Positions 8,107-16,309 of a stretch of DNA of 44,035 nucleotides are shown in pieces (the first letter of the stretch is position 1; every line of letters starts with the position of its first letter). The DNA is from Ramicandelaber brevisporus. Taxonomy: Eukaryota > Kickxellomycota > Ramicandelaberales > Ramicandelaberaceae. The position numbers and the translations under genes are program-made. The stretch is from the NCBI GenBank assembly GCA_025201865.1, contig MU602703.1, forward strand, positions 1-44,035. The letters run 5' to 3'. The notes beneath the pieces were generated by a model. That model had not been told where the DNA came from. It ran no database searches and saw only the letters and a list, made by a program, of their open reading frames with translations.

Positions 8107-10251
8107 ATGTACGGTGCTAGCATGATGAGGACACCGTGGCTGCTGGGTGTGCTACTGTGGATCACACTGCTGCTTCGCGATGACAGTGTCCATGCGTGGT
8201 TCTGGTCAAAACCTCGGCTTCAGTTTAAAGGCGATCAGCTCTTCAAAACGAGCGTTGGCTTGGGTGAGATCGCTGGCTCTAGACCTGCTGCATACGGCGA
8301 CTTCAACAACGACAAAAACACCGACGTGTTCATGTTGAGCGACAGTCAGCGCATTTTAGACTTGTATCTTTGGAATGGAAACGAGCAGCTTGTCTTTAGC
8401 AAACTCGCTTCAGCAACAATCAACTTGGATGTTGCGGATAGCGACGCAGGTGTTGGCAATGGCGACTGGAAGATTACAAATGTAGTTCCTGGTGACTACA
8501 ACTATGATGGACAATTGGATGTGCTATTAATGGTTGAGAAGAGTCCATCCCTAGATTCAAAGGCAGATGAGATTAAGATGCTATTGTACTTGGGCGATGC
8601 GAAGACTGGATTCTCCAAGAAACCAATTGTGCTGCCATCTGCAAAGTCTGCTCATCCGATAGTGTTTGACTACAATGGCGATATGAAGCCAGACTTTTTG
8701 GGCTATCAATTCTCCTCCTCAGGCTCACTAAAAGTGTGGTCAAATATTGCCAATGGAACGACGTCTGCATCTTGGACCTCTTCAACCCCACTGCCTGATG
8801 CATCGTCTCTATACTCTTTGGTTGATTTTAGCGTATCCTCCAAAACAGCTTCAGGTGGAGATGCACCATCTGTATGCAAGTTAGCTAATCCACACAGTAG
8901 CGCGTTTGTTGATCTGAATGGAGACTGTCTGCCTGATTTGTTCTTAGTTTGCCAAGAATCGTCTGACGATCCGATTAACTATCAAATGTGGATTAATTCA
9001 AATGAAAAGGATGCAAAGTTTACCTATTATGATGGAGGCAAGCTCTCGGATTATCCGTCTTCTGCGCTTGTGTCATTTGTTGATGTGGACAGTAATGGCT
9101 CAATTGATTTGGTGTATCCAGAGTGTAAAGGCACAAATGACTGCAAAATCAACATTGTCTACAATTACAGCAAGAAAGAGCCGAATAAGACACCCAGTAC
9201 GTCGAACCAATGTATTAAAGATGATCAATTTGATCTTGATATTAAAAACGGCGAGGCGAATGGCAATAAGGTTGTGGTAGATATCTCGGGCAATGTGTAT
9301 AAAGATGAAATGCTGCTTTCATTAGACAAGTCATTCAGCGGCAAGTATCCACTTCCAATCAGATTTGGCGATATGGACTTTGACACGTATCCAGATGCAA
9401 TGGCTATTATGACAAAGAAAAAAGGCGGCTCCACCACTGACTCAGATGCCAACTTGAACATTCGTTTGTTTGCAAATGTGGCTTGTACAAGTGATAAAAA
9501 GAATTTGGGATGCAATGACCAGGCTATCAAGAATGGCCGCCGTACGTTTGATGTAATGAAACCTACTAATAAATGGAGCGCGTTGAGTGATGGCATTACG
9601 AACCCGCGTGCTGCACATTTCTTTGACATTGGCGAAGATGGAACTGTCGATATCATTGTCACCTATGCGTCAGAAAGCGGCAAAGATGCCAAATCAAAGG
9701 TTCAGCCAATCTACAACAACTTTTACAACGATGCTTATTTCCTCAAGGCAGTAGTATCCAATGGCGTGGATATTTATAGTAAATCTCCATATGGCGTCAA
9801 TTATGCCGGTGCATCTCTCAAATACTCTGTTGTTGACACGTCTGGCAAGAAGCGGTTCGCTCAGACAGCCCAGCTCACTCAATCCGCATATTTGGCCTCC
9901 CAAACACCATATGTAATGATCGGTTTGGGCCGCACCAACAACTACGTTGAGGACATGTATGTAGGCACTAGTCGTCGCCAAACCAGCCCATCTACGCGTT
10001 TTGGTGGTCTGGTGCCGAATGCACAAGTTGTTGTGCTGCCGTATCAGCCAAAAGAAGAAACTGATCCAAGTTCCTGGAGGCTGGAATTGTACATTAACCC
10101 AGGCGAGTACACACTGTGGGTGTTTGTGTCGATGGTGACATGTGTTGTGCTGCTGCTGGGCATTGTGATTATGCTGCTGTACTTTGAGCGCAGAGATGAT
10201 AGGCGCGAGAAGGCACGATCGAGAATGGTTCTCAACTTTGATGCTCTCTAA
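8107..10251 (+). CDS. ITFG1: ITFG1/LINKIN-like (T-cell immunomodulatory protein family) type I membrane protein
   Basis: 714 residues from the ATG at 8107. A second Met is 5 codons on. Residues about 7-31 form a signal peptide (LLGVLLWITLLL, cleavage after HAW or so). The ectodomain has FG-GAP-type repeats with calcium-binding DxNxD loops such as GDFNNDKNTDVF, GDYNYDGQLDVL, DYNGDMKPDF and DLNGDCLPDLF, as in integrin alpha propellers. A single transmembrane helix covers about 670-693, followed by a short basic cytosolic tail (FERRDDRREKAR). ITFG1/LINKIN is a surface protein linked to adhesion and to RuvBL and tubulin partners in animals. It is not a standard yeast gene, so its presence hints at an early-branching lineage. 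No introns are seen in the coding part. Confidence 0.9.
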   Translation: MYGASMMRTPWLLGVLLWITLLLRDDSVHAWFWSKPRLQFKGDQLFKTSVGLGEIAGSRPAAYGDFNNDKNTDVFMLSDSQRILDLYLWNGNEQLVFSKLASATINLDVADSDAGVGNGDWKITNVVPGDYNYDGQLDVLLMVEKSPSLDSKADEIKMLLYLGDAKTGFSKKPIVLPSAKSAHPIVFDYNGDMKPDFLGYQFSSSGSLKVWSNIANGTTSASWTSSTPLPDASSLYSLVDFSVSSKTASGGDAPSVCKLANPHSSAFVDLNGDCLPDLFLVCQESSDDPINYQMWINSNEKDAKFTYYDGGKLSDYPSSALVSFVDVDSNGSIDLVYPECKGTNDCKINIVYNYSKKEPNKTPSTSNQCIKDDQFDLDIKNGEANGNKVVVDISGNVYKDEMLLSLDKSFSGKYPLPIRFGDMDFDTYPDAMAIMTKKKGGSTTDSDANLNIRLFANVACTSDKKNLGCNDQAIKNGRRTFDVMKPTNKWSALSDGITNPRAAHFFDIGEDGTVDIIVTYASESGKDAKSKVQPIYNNFYNDAYFLKAVVSNGVDIYSKSPYGVNYAGASLKYSVVDTSGKKRFAQTAQLTQSAYLASQTPYVMIGLGRTNNYVEDMYVGTSRRQTSPSTRFGGLVPNAQVVVLPYQPKEETDPSSWRLELYINPGEYTLWVFVSMVTCVVLLLGIVIMLLYFERRDDRREKARSRMVLNFDAL

Positions 10252-10290
10252 AAGTAGAAACAAAACTGAACCAAGTTTTTAATCGTTTTT

Positions 10291-10294
10291 AGAT
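10291..10294. repeat. Target-site duplication AGAT, left of copy A
   Basis: It matches AGAT at 12946-12949 immediately outside the right inverted repeat. Copy B shows ATTT in the same relative positions, which fixes the element boundary. Confidence 0.65.
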
Positions 10295-10677
10295 GAGCAA
10301 ATCCGCCTGGATCCGGATAATTTTCGCTGAAGTGAAGAAAATAAAAATTGAAACGAACCTTTTTTGTTTTAATAGTCCCTCCTCATTCTCTTGCTCGACT
10401 GACAGTATGTTGTGGCAACGACGAGTAAGTATACCCATAGCAAACTCTGTTTCTTTGCCAACCACTCCCTTACAGGTTGAACAGCCAAGCAATCACATAA
10501 CAGGCAAACGGCATTGGCTGGTACAACGACCAGATGGTCCGCACCAAAGAAAAGATGGTGACCGCACCAACCACCAACAAGTGTTCTTTATACACGAGCC
10601 CCAAAATATCACAGTGCTCCGCTACAAGTTCCTACAAGGTCCTAGATTGTGAGACTACAACCGACTGCAAGTTCCTA

Positions 10678-10842
10678 CAACCAGGATTCTACTGGTCGCT
10701 ATGGACCAACTGGATGGCTCCTTTTTGCACAGCAACTGGGATTTTACTGGCTGCTCTGAACCAACCAGGTAGCTCCTTGTTGCATTACAACTAGGTTTCT
10801 ACTGGTCACTTTGGACCAATTGAATGACTCCATGACACCCCA
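10678..10842. repeat. Three diverged 55-bp tandem units inside copy A
   Basis: Units begin at 10678, 10733 and 10788 with CAACCAGGATTCTACTGG, CAACTGGGATTTTACTGG and CAACTAGGTTTCTACTGG. Each continues with a GGACCAAYTGRATGRCTCC-like half. They are well diverged, so old relative to the 104-bp duplication. Confidence 0.7.
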
Positions 10843-12121
10843 ACCTTCCAAATCGGGAAGATTCTAAACCAATAAGAACGCTTTAAACCGGCATATATGG
10901 ACCAATAGGAGCTCAGTATACTGGGCAGCAAAAGCGTGCACATTTTGCATATTGGAGCTCTCAGGCTCTTGCCTTTGTTCAGTTCTATCGTTGTAGTCAA
11001 GTTGCAAAGAATCAAAGTTCAATTGAATAAAAGTACAATCAAAAGGAGGGAGATGTAGTTTAGGCAAGTTTAGTAGTTTAAACAGCAGCGATAGCCGTGG
11101 AGCGAGGCAGAAACCGGTGGAGGAGCTAGCATTCAAAGCAACATATCAAGTGCGTCCACAAGATATGCTCCTTCTGGTGCTAGTTTCCTGTAGCAGCAAA
11201 GCAGCGGTACTGGTCGCCATATACCGCTTGAGGGCGACAGAGCTGGGGCGAGACGGCATGCGTAAGCCATGATACGGGTCGAGGAAGGCAGCGAAACCTA
11301 AACGCAGGACGGGTAACCTAGTCAGGTGAGGCAGCAAAAGGGCAGTAAAATTCCGGCCGTATGATCAAACCTGGGGGATGGGAGCAGAAGCAGCCGCCAG
11401 ATGGCCTCGTGGTCTTGGATCTTGGTGGCACGTAACCTAGTGCTTGTTGTCGTCGGTTTATAGTCGCATGGTAGTGATGTTGAAAAGTGTTTGCTAAGTG
11501 AAAGGAGGGGTGGAGACAAAAAAAAGATAGTTAAGTCTGCTGCTGCTGGTTGTGTGGATGTAGGTGAGGAATGTGAATGTGATGATGGTGAGCATAGCCA
11601 AAGTTCAGGTAGTTTGACCCTCGTTTCAGGCGCGGTTTTATAGCCTCTGAGTGCCTTAGAAAGTGCTGTTACCGCGCAGAAGTCTCTTGCGACGTTGTCT
11701 GCATCCAACCAAGTGCACTTGAGCAACTTTGTCCAATAGAGTTATGATGCTGTCTGCAATTGGCTAGGCCTACTTTACGGCCTTCGAGCGAATCAGACAA
11801 CCTCACAGGTACTGCTGGATTTGATTGGACATGAAGCTCAAGGATGAGGATGGAGCGTCCACTGCGAACACAGACGTTGGCACACCTGCGAGAATGAGAT
11901 GGTTTGCTGGCCCCTGTATACCAATCAGGATCATTGTCCAACCAGAAGCGTTGTCCAATAAGGATTGTGGCTGTTCCGGCGCACCGAGTGCGGTATACCA
12001 TGTCGAGGGCAGGCGTATGAACACGCTCAGTCAATCAGAACAACGCACTGGAGGCACCTTGAACCATTGGATGCCGTAGTGATGTCGAAGCTCTGAAAAG
12101 TGTGACTGTGCAAGTAGTGTA

Positions 12122-12329
12122 TATCGATATCAACAGGCTGTTTCGGCCGTACCATAGCCAGTTGTGATGACGCGATGTCGGCCGCTGCAAGAACCATTTA
12201 CGCGCAAACGTAACCTCCGGCCTGGTATCGATATCAACAGGCTGTTTCGGCCGTACCATAGCCAGTTGTGATGACGCGATGTCGGCCGCTGCAAGAACCA
12301 TTTACGCGCAAACGTAACCTCCGGCCTGG
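12122..12329. repeat. Perfect 2 x 104-bp tandem duplication inside copy A
   Basis: Units 12122-12225 and 12226-12329 are identical by eye, each beginning TATCGATATCAACAGG and ending CCGGCCTGG. Perfect identity implies a recent event, or an assembly artefact. Confidence 0.9.
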
Positions 12330-12945
12330 CTCGAGCAGTCCTTCCATCGGCTATATCTTGCGGCTGACCAGCTGCCCCAAGCACACTTTTGGTAGAGGGA
12401 AGACCTCACTCCACCACCACAACACTGCACTAGCAAAAAACACGCACTTCTTTCTCTTCGACTTCCTTCAAACACAGGCGTTGTTCCCTCGTTGTCTCCA
12501 GGTGCTGGCGTGTGCTGGCGTGGTGTTCGGTCCCCGTGGTGGTTGTCCCTCTGCCGCCAGGTTGGTGTGGCTGGCATCCGGGTTTTCCCAGCGGCGTGTT
12601 CCATCTGTCCCCTTCCCTCTTGGTTCTTCCCTCCTCCGTTGGCTTTCTCCCCCACTTCTCGCTTGTTGTCGTTGGTCGCTGGTTGTCATCAAGTGAAGGT
12701 GGTTGCGTTGGCTGTCAGCACTTGTTCCCCCGTTGCTGTCGCCATGCTATGTTTTTTTTCCGGCTCGGTTCCTTTCGGTATTAATCTTAATTCTTATCTA
12801 CTTCTAACGGGGGGTCGTTAAGGACGGGAAATATGTGTCTTCGGACATCCTCCCTTTGTGTCTCTTTGGACGACCTCTACCCTAGCTCGGATTCCTGGTT
12901 CCTTGTGGATTTTCTTAGATTCACTGGTTCCAGGCGGATGAGCCC

Positions 12946-12949
12946 AGAT
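12946..12949. repeat. Target-site duplication AGAT, right of copy A
   Basis: Partner of 10291-10294. Confidence 0.65.
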
Positions 12950-13155
12950 GTAAAGTTATTAAATATGTACCAATGACAGTAAAGTGATGGTCTTATGCGA
13001 ATCATCTGCCAACGTTGTCAGAAACACCACATAAACCTTGATAATAATATAGTTTCTCGCCTTTGTCAGCTCTCTTAAGTTTTTATGTCCCCTTCCTAGA
13101 TTCCGGCTTTCTGTTCCTTTATTTTTCCGTTTCGCGCGTAAATCTCCATCTGAAG

Positions 13156-14148
13156 ATGACTAACTTTGCAAGGCTGATTGCCAACTACCAAGTCCATTCC
13201 AAGCAGATACTCGACCAGAAACCAACCAAGTTTGTGGTCGATGGTGGCACTATCGGCTTAATCTTGCCGCGTTTCGCTGCACCTCTCCAGCGCCATCTCG
13301 CTTCTTCTTCATTGTCGCTGTCGGCCAAGTTTTCATTTTCTGCCGACAGCACCATCTTCCAGTTTAATAACGCAGTGGTTGCCCCTACGTTTGATGCACG
13401 GTCGGCAGCTATTGATGAACTGTTAACTGGTCTAAAAGCCCTCAAAGATGCTGGCAAACTGGATGAGGAACTCACAAAGCCAATCAGCAAATGGCGCGGT
13501 GAAAAGATTGATGTCGTTTATGATTCTCAGTCCAACCCGAGCGAAGCAGTGCTGTTGTTCAACATTGAGCGCGGTGGATTGCCATTGTTTGGGATTCCTC
13601 AATACTGCGTCCAAATAAACGTTTACACTGGCGATGGCCATTTGTGGGTAGCGAGACGTAGTGCTACAAAACCTACATTTCCCGGAATGCTCGACAATTG
13701 TGTAGGTGGCGGTATACCAAGCGGTGAAGGATGGCTGGAAGCAACAGCACGGGAGTGCTTGGAAGAAGCTGGGATTCCAATGGACTGGACTGCTGCGAAC
13801 ATCAAGTTCATCGAGCCTATAAGTTCGTCAAAGAATGCAATGCCACTGGCATACATGACTCAAACATCCTATGGAATCAATGCGGAGGTTCTGTTCTGCT
13901 TCGATTTGTATGTACAGAAAGAGTTTGTACCAAGAGTGTGTGATGGTGAAGTTGACCAGTTCTATTGCTGGAGTACTGAACAAGTGTCAAAGGCGGTAGT
14001 TGATGACGAGTTCTGTGATGGATGTGATCTGGTCACAATCGACTTCCTCCAGCGCCATCACCCGCATGATGTTGATTCATCAAACGTTATCACACTGCCA
14101 CCAATGTCAGTTGTCTATAGATCAAGCTGGCCCAAAGACAACTATTAG
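13156..14148 (+). CDS. Nudix hydrolase with N-terminal DUF4743 (YJR142W / plant NUDT20-24 type)
   Basis: 330 residues from the ATG at 13156. The first 150 residues form the DUF4743 region that accompanies this Nudix subfamily. The Nudix box is complete at residues about 185-207: GGIPSGE, seven residues, then RECLEEAGI, matching GX5EX7REUXEEXGU. It therefore carries the metal-binding glutamates. Related fungal and plant proteins act on damaged thiamine diphosphate (oxo- and oxythiamine forms). That substrate is known for some members and only inferred here. A WSTEQVSKAV segment and a SWPKDNY-type end are also family-like. It lies just right of the mobile element, whose right end is 210 bp upstream, so the element may have displaced the upstream promoter region. 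Confidence 0.88.
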   Translation: MTNFARLIANYQVHSKQILDQKPTKFVVDGGTIGLILPRFAAPLQRHLASSSLSLSAKFSFSADSTIFQFNNAVVAPTFDARSAAIDELLTGLKALKDAGKLDEELTKPISKWRGEKIDVVYDSQSNPSEAVLLFNIERGGLPLFGIPQYCVQINVYTGDGHLWVARRSATKPTFPGMLDNCVGGGIPSGEGWLEATARECLEEAGIPMDWTAANIKFIEPISSSKNAMPLAYMTQTSYGINAEVLFCFDLYVQKEFVPRVCDGEVDQFYCWSTEQVSKAVVDDEFCDGCDLVTIDFLQRHHPHDVDSSNVITLPPMSVVYRSSWPKDNY

Positions 14149-14283
14149 AATACAAGTTCTTGTTTTTGTTTTTTGGTTTAAAAAAGTCATTCTATACACG
14201 AAAAGAAGTTGGTGGAAGGGGAGGAAGATTGACCATGAAAGGGAAGATGCATTCATCCCCCCCTTTCCCCATTCCTATTGTTT

Positions 14284-14652
14284 TCAAGGGGAACGACGTC
14301 CTCTTAAAATCTCAAAGAGCATGTAATGATCACCCATCAGTGAGTACAATGGATGCTTAAACGTGGCCGGCTTGTTCTTTTCAAAGAAGAAGTGCCCAAT
14401 CCATGCAAATGCGTACGCCTGAATCACGCCTAGCCCGGCCAGCTTGGGCTTCTTGAGCACAATAGCCGCGGCGAGACAGAGGAGATTGTTAAAAGTGCCA
14501 ACGAGATGCAGCAGACGGGTTGTGCGCAAAGAGTGCTCGCCGAGATAGTAGGGATAAAAGTCGAGGAACGACTTGTAGCCGCCGAGCTTATATGGCTGCA
14601 CCTCGTAGTTGGGATTGACCACAGCAGCTGCTGACGAGTTCTTCGAGGTCAT
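14284..14652 (-). CDS. DUF962 (Mpo1-like) small membrane protein
   Basis: 122 residues from the ATG at 14652. It shows the DUF962 pattern FYPYYLGEHSLRTTRLLHLVG (key residues His40 and His49), then a hydrophobic segment (LLCLAAAIVL), a second one (AYAFAWIGHFFF), and the conserved GHFFFEKNKPATF with His87. Yeast Mpo1 is an iron-dependent dioxygenase of the ER that shortens phytosphingosine-derived 2-hydroxy fatty acids, using conserved histidines in this motif set. This protein is shorter than yeast Mpo1 (174 residues) and close to the compact bacterial forms in length and order. Function as an Mpo1 enzyme is inferred from the family. It sits between Nudix and PSMB3 genes with no evident link. 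Confidence 0.85.
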   Translation of the reverse strand: MTSKNSSAAAVVNPNYEVQPYKLGGYKSFLDFYPYYLGEHSLRTTRLLHLVGTFNNLLCLAAAIVLKKPKLAGLGVIQAYAFAWIGHFFFEKNKPATFKHPLYSLMGDHYMLFEILRGRRSP

Positions 14653-14913
14653 CTTGAGTTTAAATCTGCAACAGTGAAGAGTTGTTGTTGTGGTACAAGA
14701 AAAGGAGGTCTCGGCGTCATTCTCACAGAAATGTGAAAGTTATAATGTGTTGCCGCGATTACATGCCGACCGACATTGATGAAACGACAACCACGACCGA
14801 CATGATGGTACATCGCTGTCCTTTCGCTTTCCTTCAACTTTCTCTCTTTGTCCCTTGTCTCCGAGATTGATCCACAATATTTAGATGTTTAAACAAAAAA
14901 AAGAAGAGCACGT

Positions 14914-15781
14914 TTAATCCATACGGCCCTTAAGCTCGCGAGTGATGATTCTCTCTGGAGTGATAACGTGAACAATACCGCCCCAGCCGCTAACTGCGTT
15001 GCGATCAACCGCGTTCAACAATGTTTGTCCAACTGCCTCGAACAGCTCCTCGGGCTCCAAATTTGGTTCCCACAGACTCTCCGCCATTCCGTACAAGTTC
15101 TGCGACGCTGTTCCTGCAACCACAAAGTCTTTTGCAAAGTTGATGCATCCAATCAAGTCCATGCTACAAATAAATGGCTCGTTGTTTGCATCCAGACCCG
15201 CAATCACCGGCTCGATAAAGTATGGTCCAAACCGCTTTTCGTAAAGAGTGGCAGAAACGACGTGGGCAAATGTTTTGGGTTCAATGGTGCGGTTTTCCTC
15301 CATGGCATACTCTGTCACCTTGCGGCGGAATTTGGAGTGGAGAGTGGAGACATCTGTAGCAAGACCGGCCAGGCCAATGTAGGTTTTGTCGGTCATGGGA
15401 AACACCTTCTGGAAGTTGGTGGATACAGTCATGGCTTGGGCACCGAGGCGCTTATCGGCGGCAATGGCCACGCAGTTCTTGCCGACCATCGCAACGATGG
15501 CAGCACCGTTATATTCCATAATACTCTACATTCGAAAGGTCCATGTCAGGTAGCAGCATCGTCAAAGTGAGTTCCAAATGTCAGTCAGTCAGTTAGTCAG
15601 TTAGACAATACGCGTGTTATTTTTTTCGGTTAAAGCTGACGCGTCATCGCAGTTCGAGCCACATTTACAAAGGGATCAAGACACGCTGTCGAGGCTGAAG
15701 GTTGTCGCTCGTGCTGGAGACCGCTTCTGCTGACAGCTGGTACGTCGCGATCTCTAGTTCCTCACGTCGCTCACATACCAT
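14914..15781 (-). CDS. PUP3: 20S proteasome subunit beta-3 (Pup3/PSMB3), with one-codon first exon
   Basis: The conserved body (15519-14914) begins [20 protein letters not shown] and ends RELKGRMD. It includes [32 protein letters not shown] and [11 protein letters not shown], all beta-3 hallmarks. The family starts three residues earlier (human MSIMSYNG). Reading upstream gives SIM after a TAG acceptor (ends 15526), preceded by a CTGAC branch-like motif. An ATG directly followed by GTATGT lies at 15781-15779. Joining gives MSIMEYNG and a 204-residue protein, nearly the human length (205). Beta-3 lacks the catalytic Thr and has no propeptide, as expected. It assembles in the inner ring of the 20S core. 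The gene is divergent from the BAG gene. Confidence 0.92.
15526..15778 (-). other. Predicted intron of PUP3 (253 bp), directly after the start codon
   Basis: Minus-strand donor GTATGT begins at 15778, right after the ATG at 15781-15779. The acceptor is TGTAG ending at 15526, with CTGAC about 20 nt before it. Its interior holds one copy of the TGACGCGTCA palindrome (15637-15646), so it may also carry a regulatory site. Confidence 0.75.
15637..15646. promoter_or_regulatory. Palindromic TGACGCGTCA motif 1 (in PUP3 intron)
   Basis: A perfect 10-bp palindrome containing ACGCGT (MluI cell-cycle box core) inside a CRE/bZIP-like TGACG half-site pair. GTTCGAGCCA follows closely and recurs beside motif 3. 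Confidence 0.5.
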
Positions 15782-15930
15782 TGTGGGTAGTTGATGAAGT
15801 GTAACTGTTATTGTTTATTCGAAAGAAAAGACAAAAAGACAAAATAAAAAAAAACTGGCAAACAAAAACAACATTCATTGCAAAGAGTAAACAGTATTGA
15901 TGCAACTTTCGCTGCTCATCTCCACCAATG

Positions 15931-15940
15931 ATGACGCGTC
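15931..15940. promoter_or_regulatory. TGACGCGTC motif 2
   Basis: ATGACGCGTC matches nine of the ten palindrome bases (TGACGCGTC at 15932-15940, followed by C instead of A). It lies in the PUP3/BAG divergent promoter. Confidence 0.45.
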
Positions 15941-16054
15941 CAGCTACTGCTCTAGCATCCCAAGTGCATGATGACCGCCGAACACGGTCCCGAGCCTGTT
16001 CAAAGCATTTGTAAACCGTCGCTCTGTTTGTAATGCGTTACTTTTGCCAAAAGT

Positions 16055-16064
16055 TGACGCGTCA
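16055..16064. promoter_or_regulatory. Palindromic TGACGCGTCA motif 3
   Basis: Second perfect copy of the palindrome, 246 bp before the BAG start codon. A GTTCGAGCCA block lies downstream, as after motif 1. Confidence 0.5.
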
Positions 16065-16109
16065 CCCCAAACTCAAACGCTGCGGATATAGATTTGTAAT
16101 CTTTGGACT

Positions 16110-16128
16110 CGAATTTTCGACACTGTTC
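16110..16128 (+). promoter_or_regulatory. Heat-shock-element-like array before the BAG gene
   Basis: CGAATTTTCG holds adjacent nGAAn and nTTCn units. Another TTC follows exactly 10 bp after the first TTC, the spacing of gapped heat-shock elements. Further TTC and GAA units occur to 16156. It lies 45-65 bp upstream of the TATA box. Confidence 0.5.
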
Positions 16129-16172
16129 GAGCCAACTCTTCTCGACCATCCTCGAACACTGCAGCCGGTTCT

Positions 16173-16180
16173 TATAAATA
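16173..16180 (+). promoter_or_regulatory. TATA box of the BAG gene
   Basis: TATAAATA lies 130 nt before the start codon. It is one of the clearest TATA elements seen in the window and suits an inducible gene. Confidence 0.6.
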
Positions 16181-16309
16181 CACCCAGCTTGGAACTCCCC
16201 TGTTCCTGCTTCTTGGCTTTTGTGTCCTCATCGTACAGACAATTTGTCATCATTACAACCAACAGATACTTCCAAAGCGAATACCTTCATACAAACTACT
16301 ATACAAGCA

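Larger units (their letters stand above)
10295..12945. mobile_element. TIR DNA element, copy A (2.65 kb, non-autonomous)
   Basis: The ends are imperfect inverted repeats. The left begins GAGCAAATCCGCCTGGATCC. The right end, read in reverse, begins GGGCTCATCCGCCTGGAACC. A 4-bp direct repeat AGAT flanks them (10291-10294 and 12946-12949), the mark of insertion. The first ~180 bp and last ~535 bp match copy B at 30656-31762, while the middle differs. The interior holds a 3 x 55-bp array and a perfect 2 x 104-bp duplication, but no recognisable transposase on either strand, so it probably relied on an enzyme from elsewhere. Superfamily is unsure. A 4-bp duplication is reported for groups such as Sola, Ginger or Academ. 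Confidence 0.75.

Noticed and set aside
11669-12034. 121-codon minus-strand ORF in copy A, considered as a transposase fragment
   Set aside because: No DDE-type or other transposase motif and no counterpart in copy B.
10295-12945. Copy A as a solo LTR
   Set aside because: The ends do not have TG...CA termini and instead form inverted repeats of about 24 bp.
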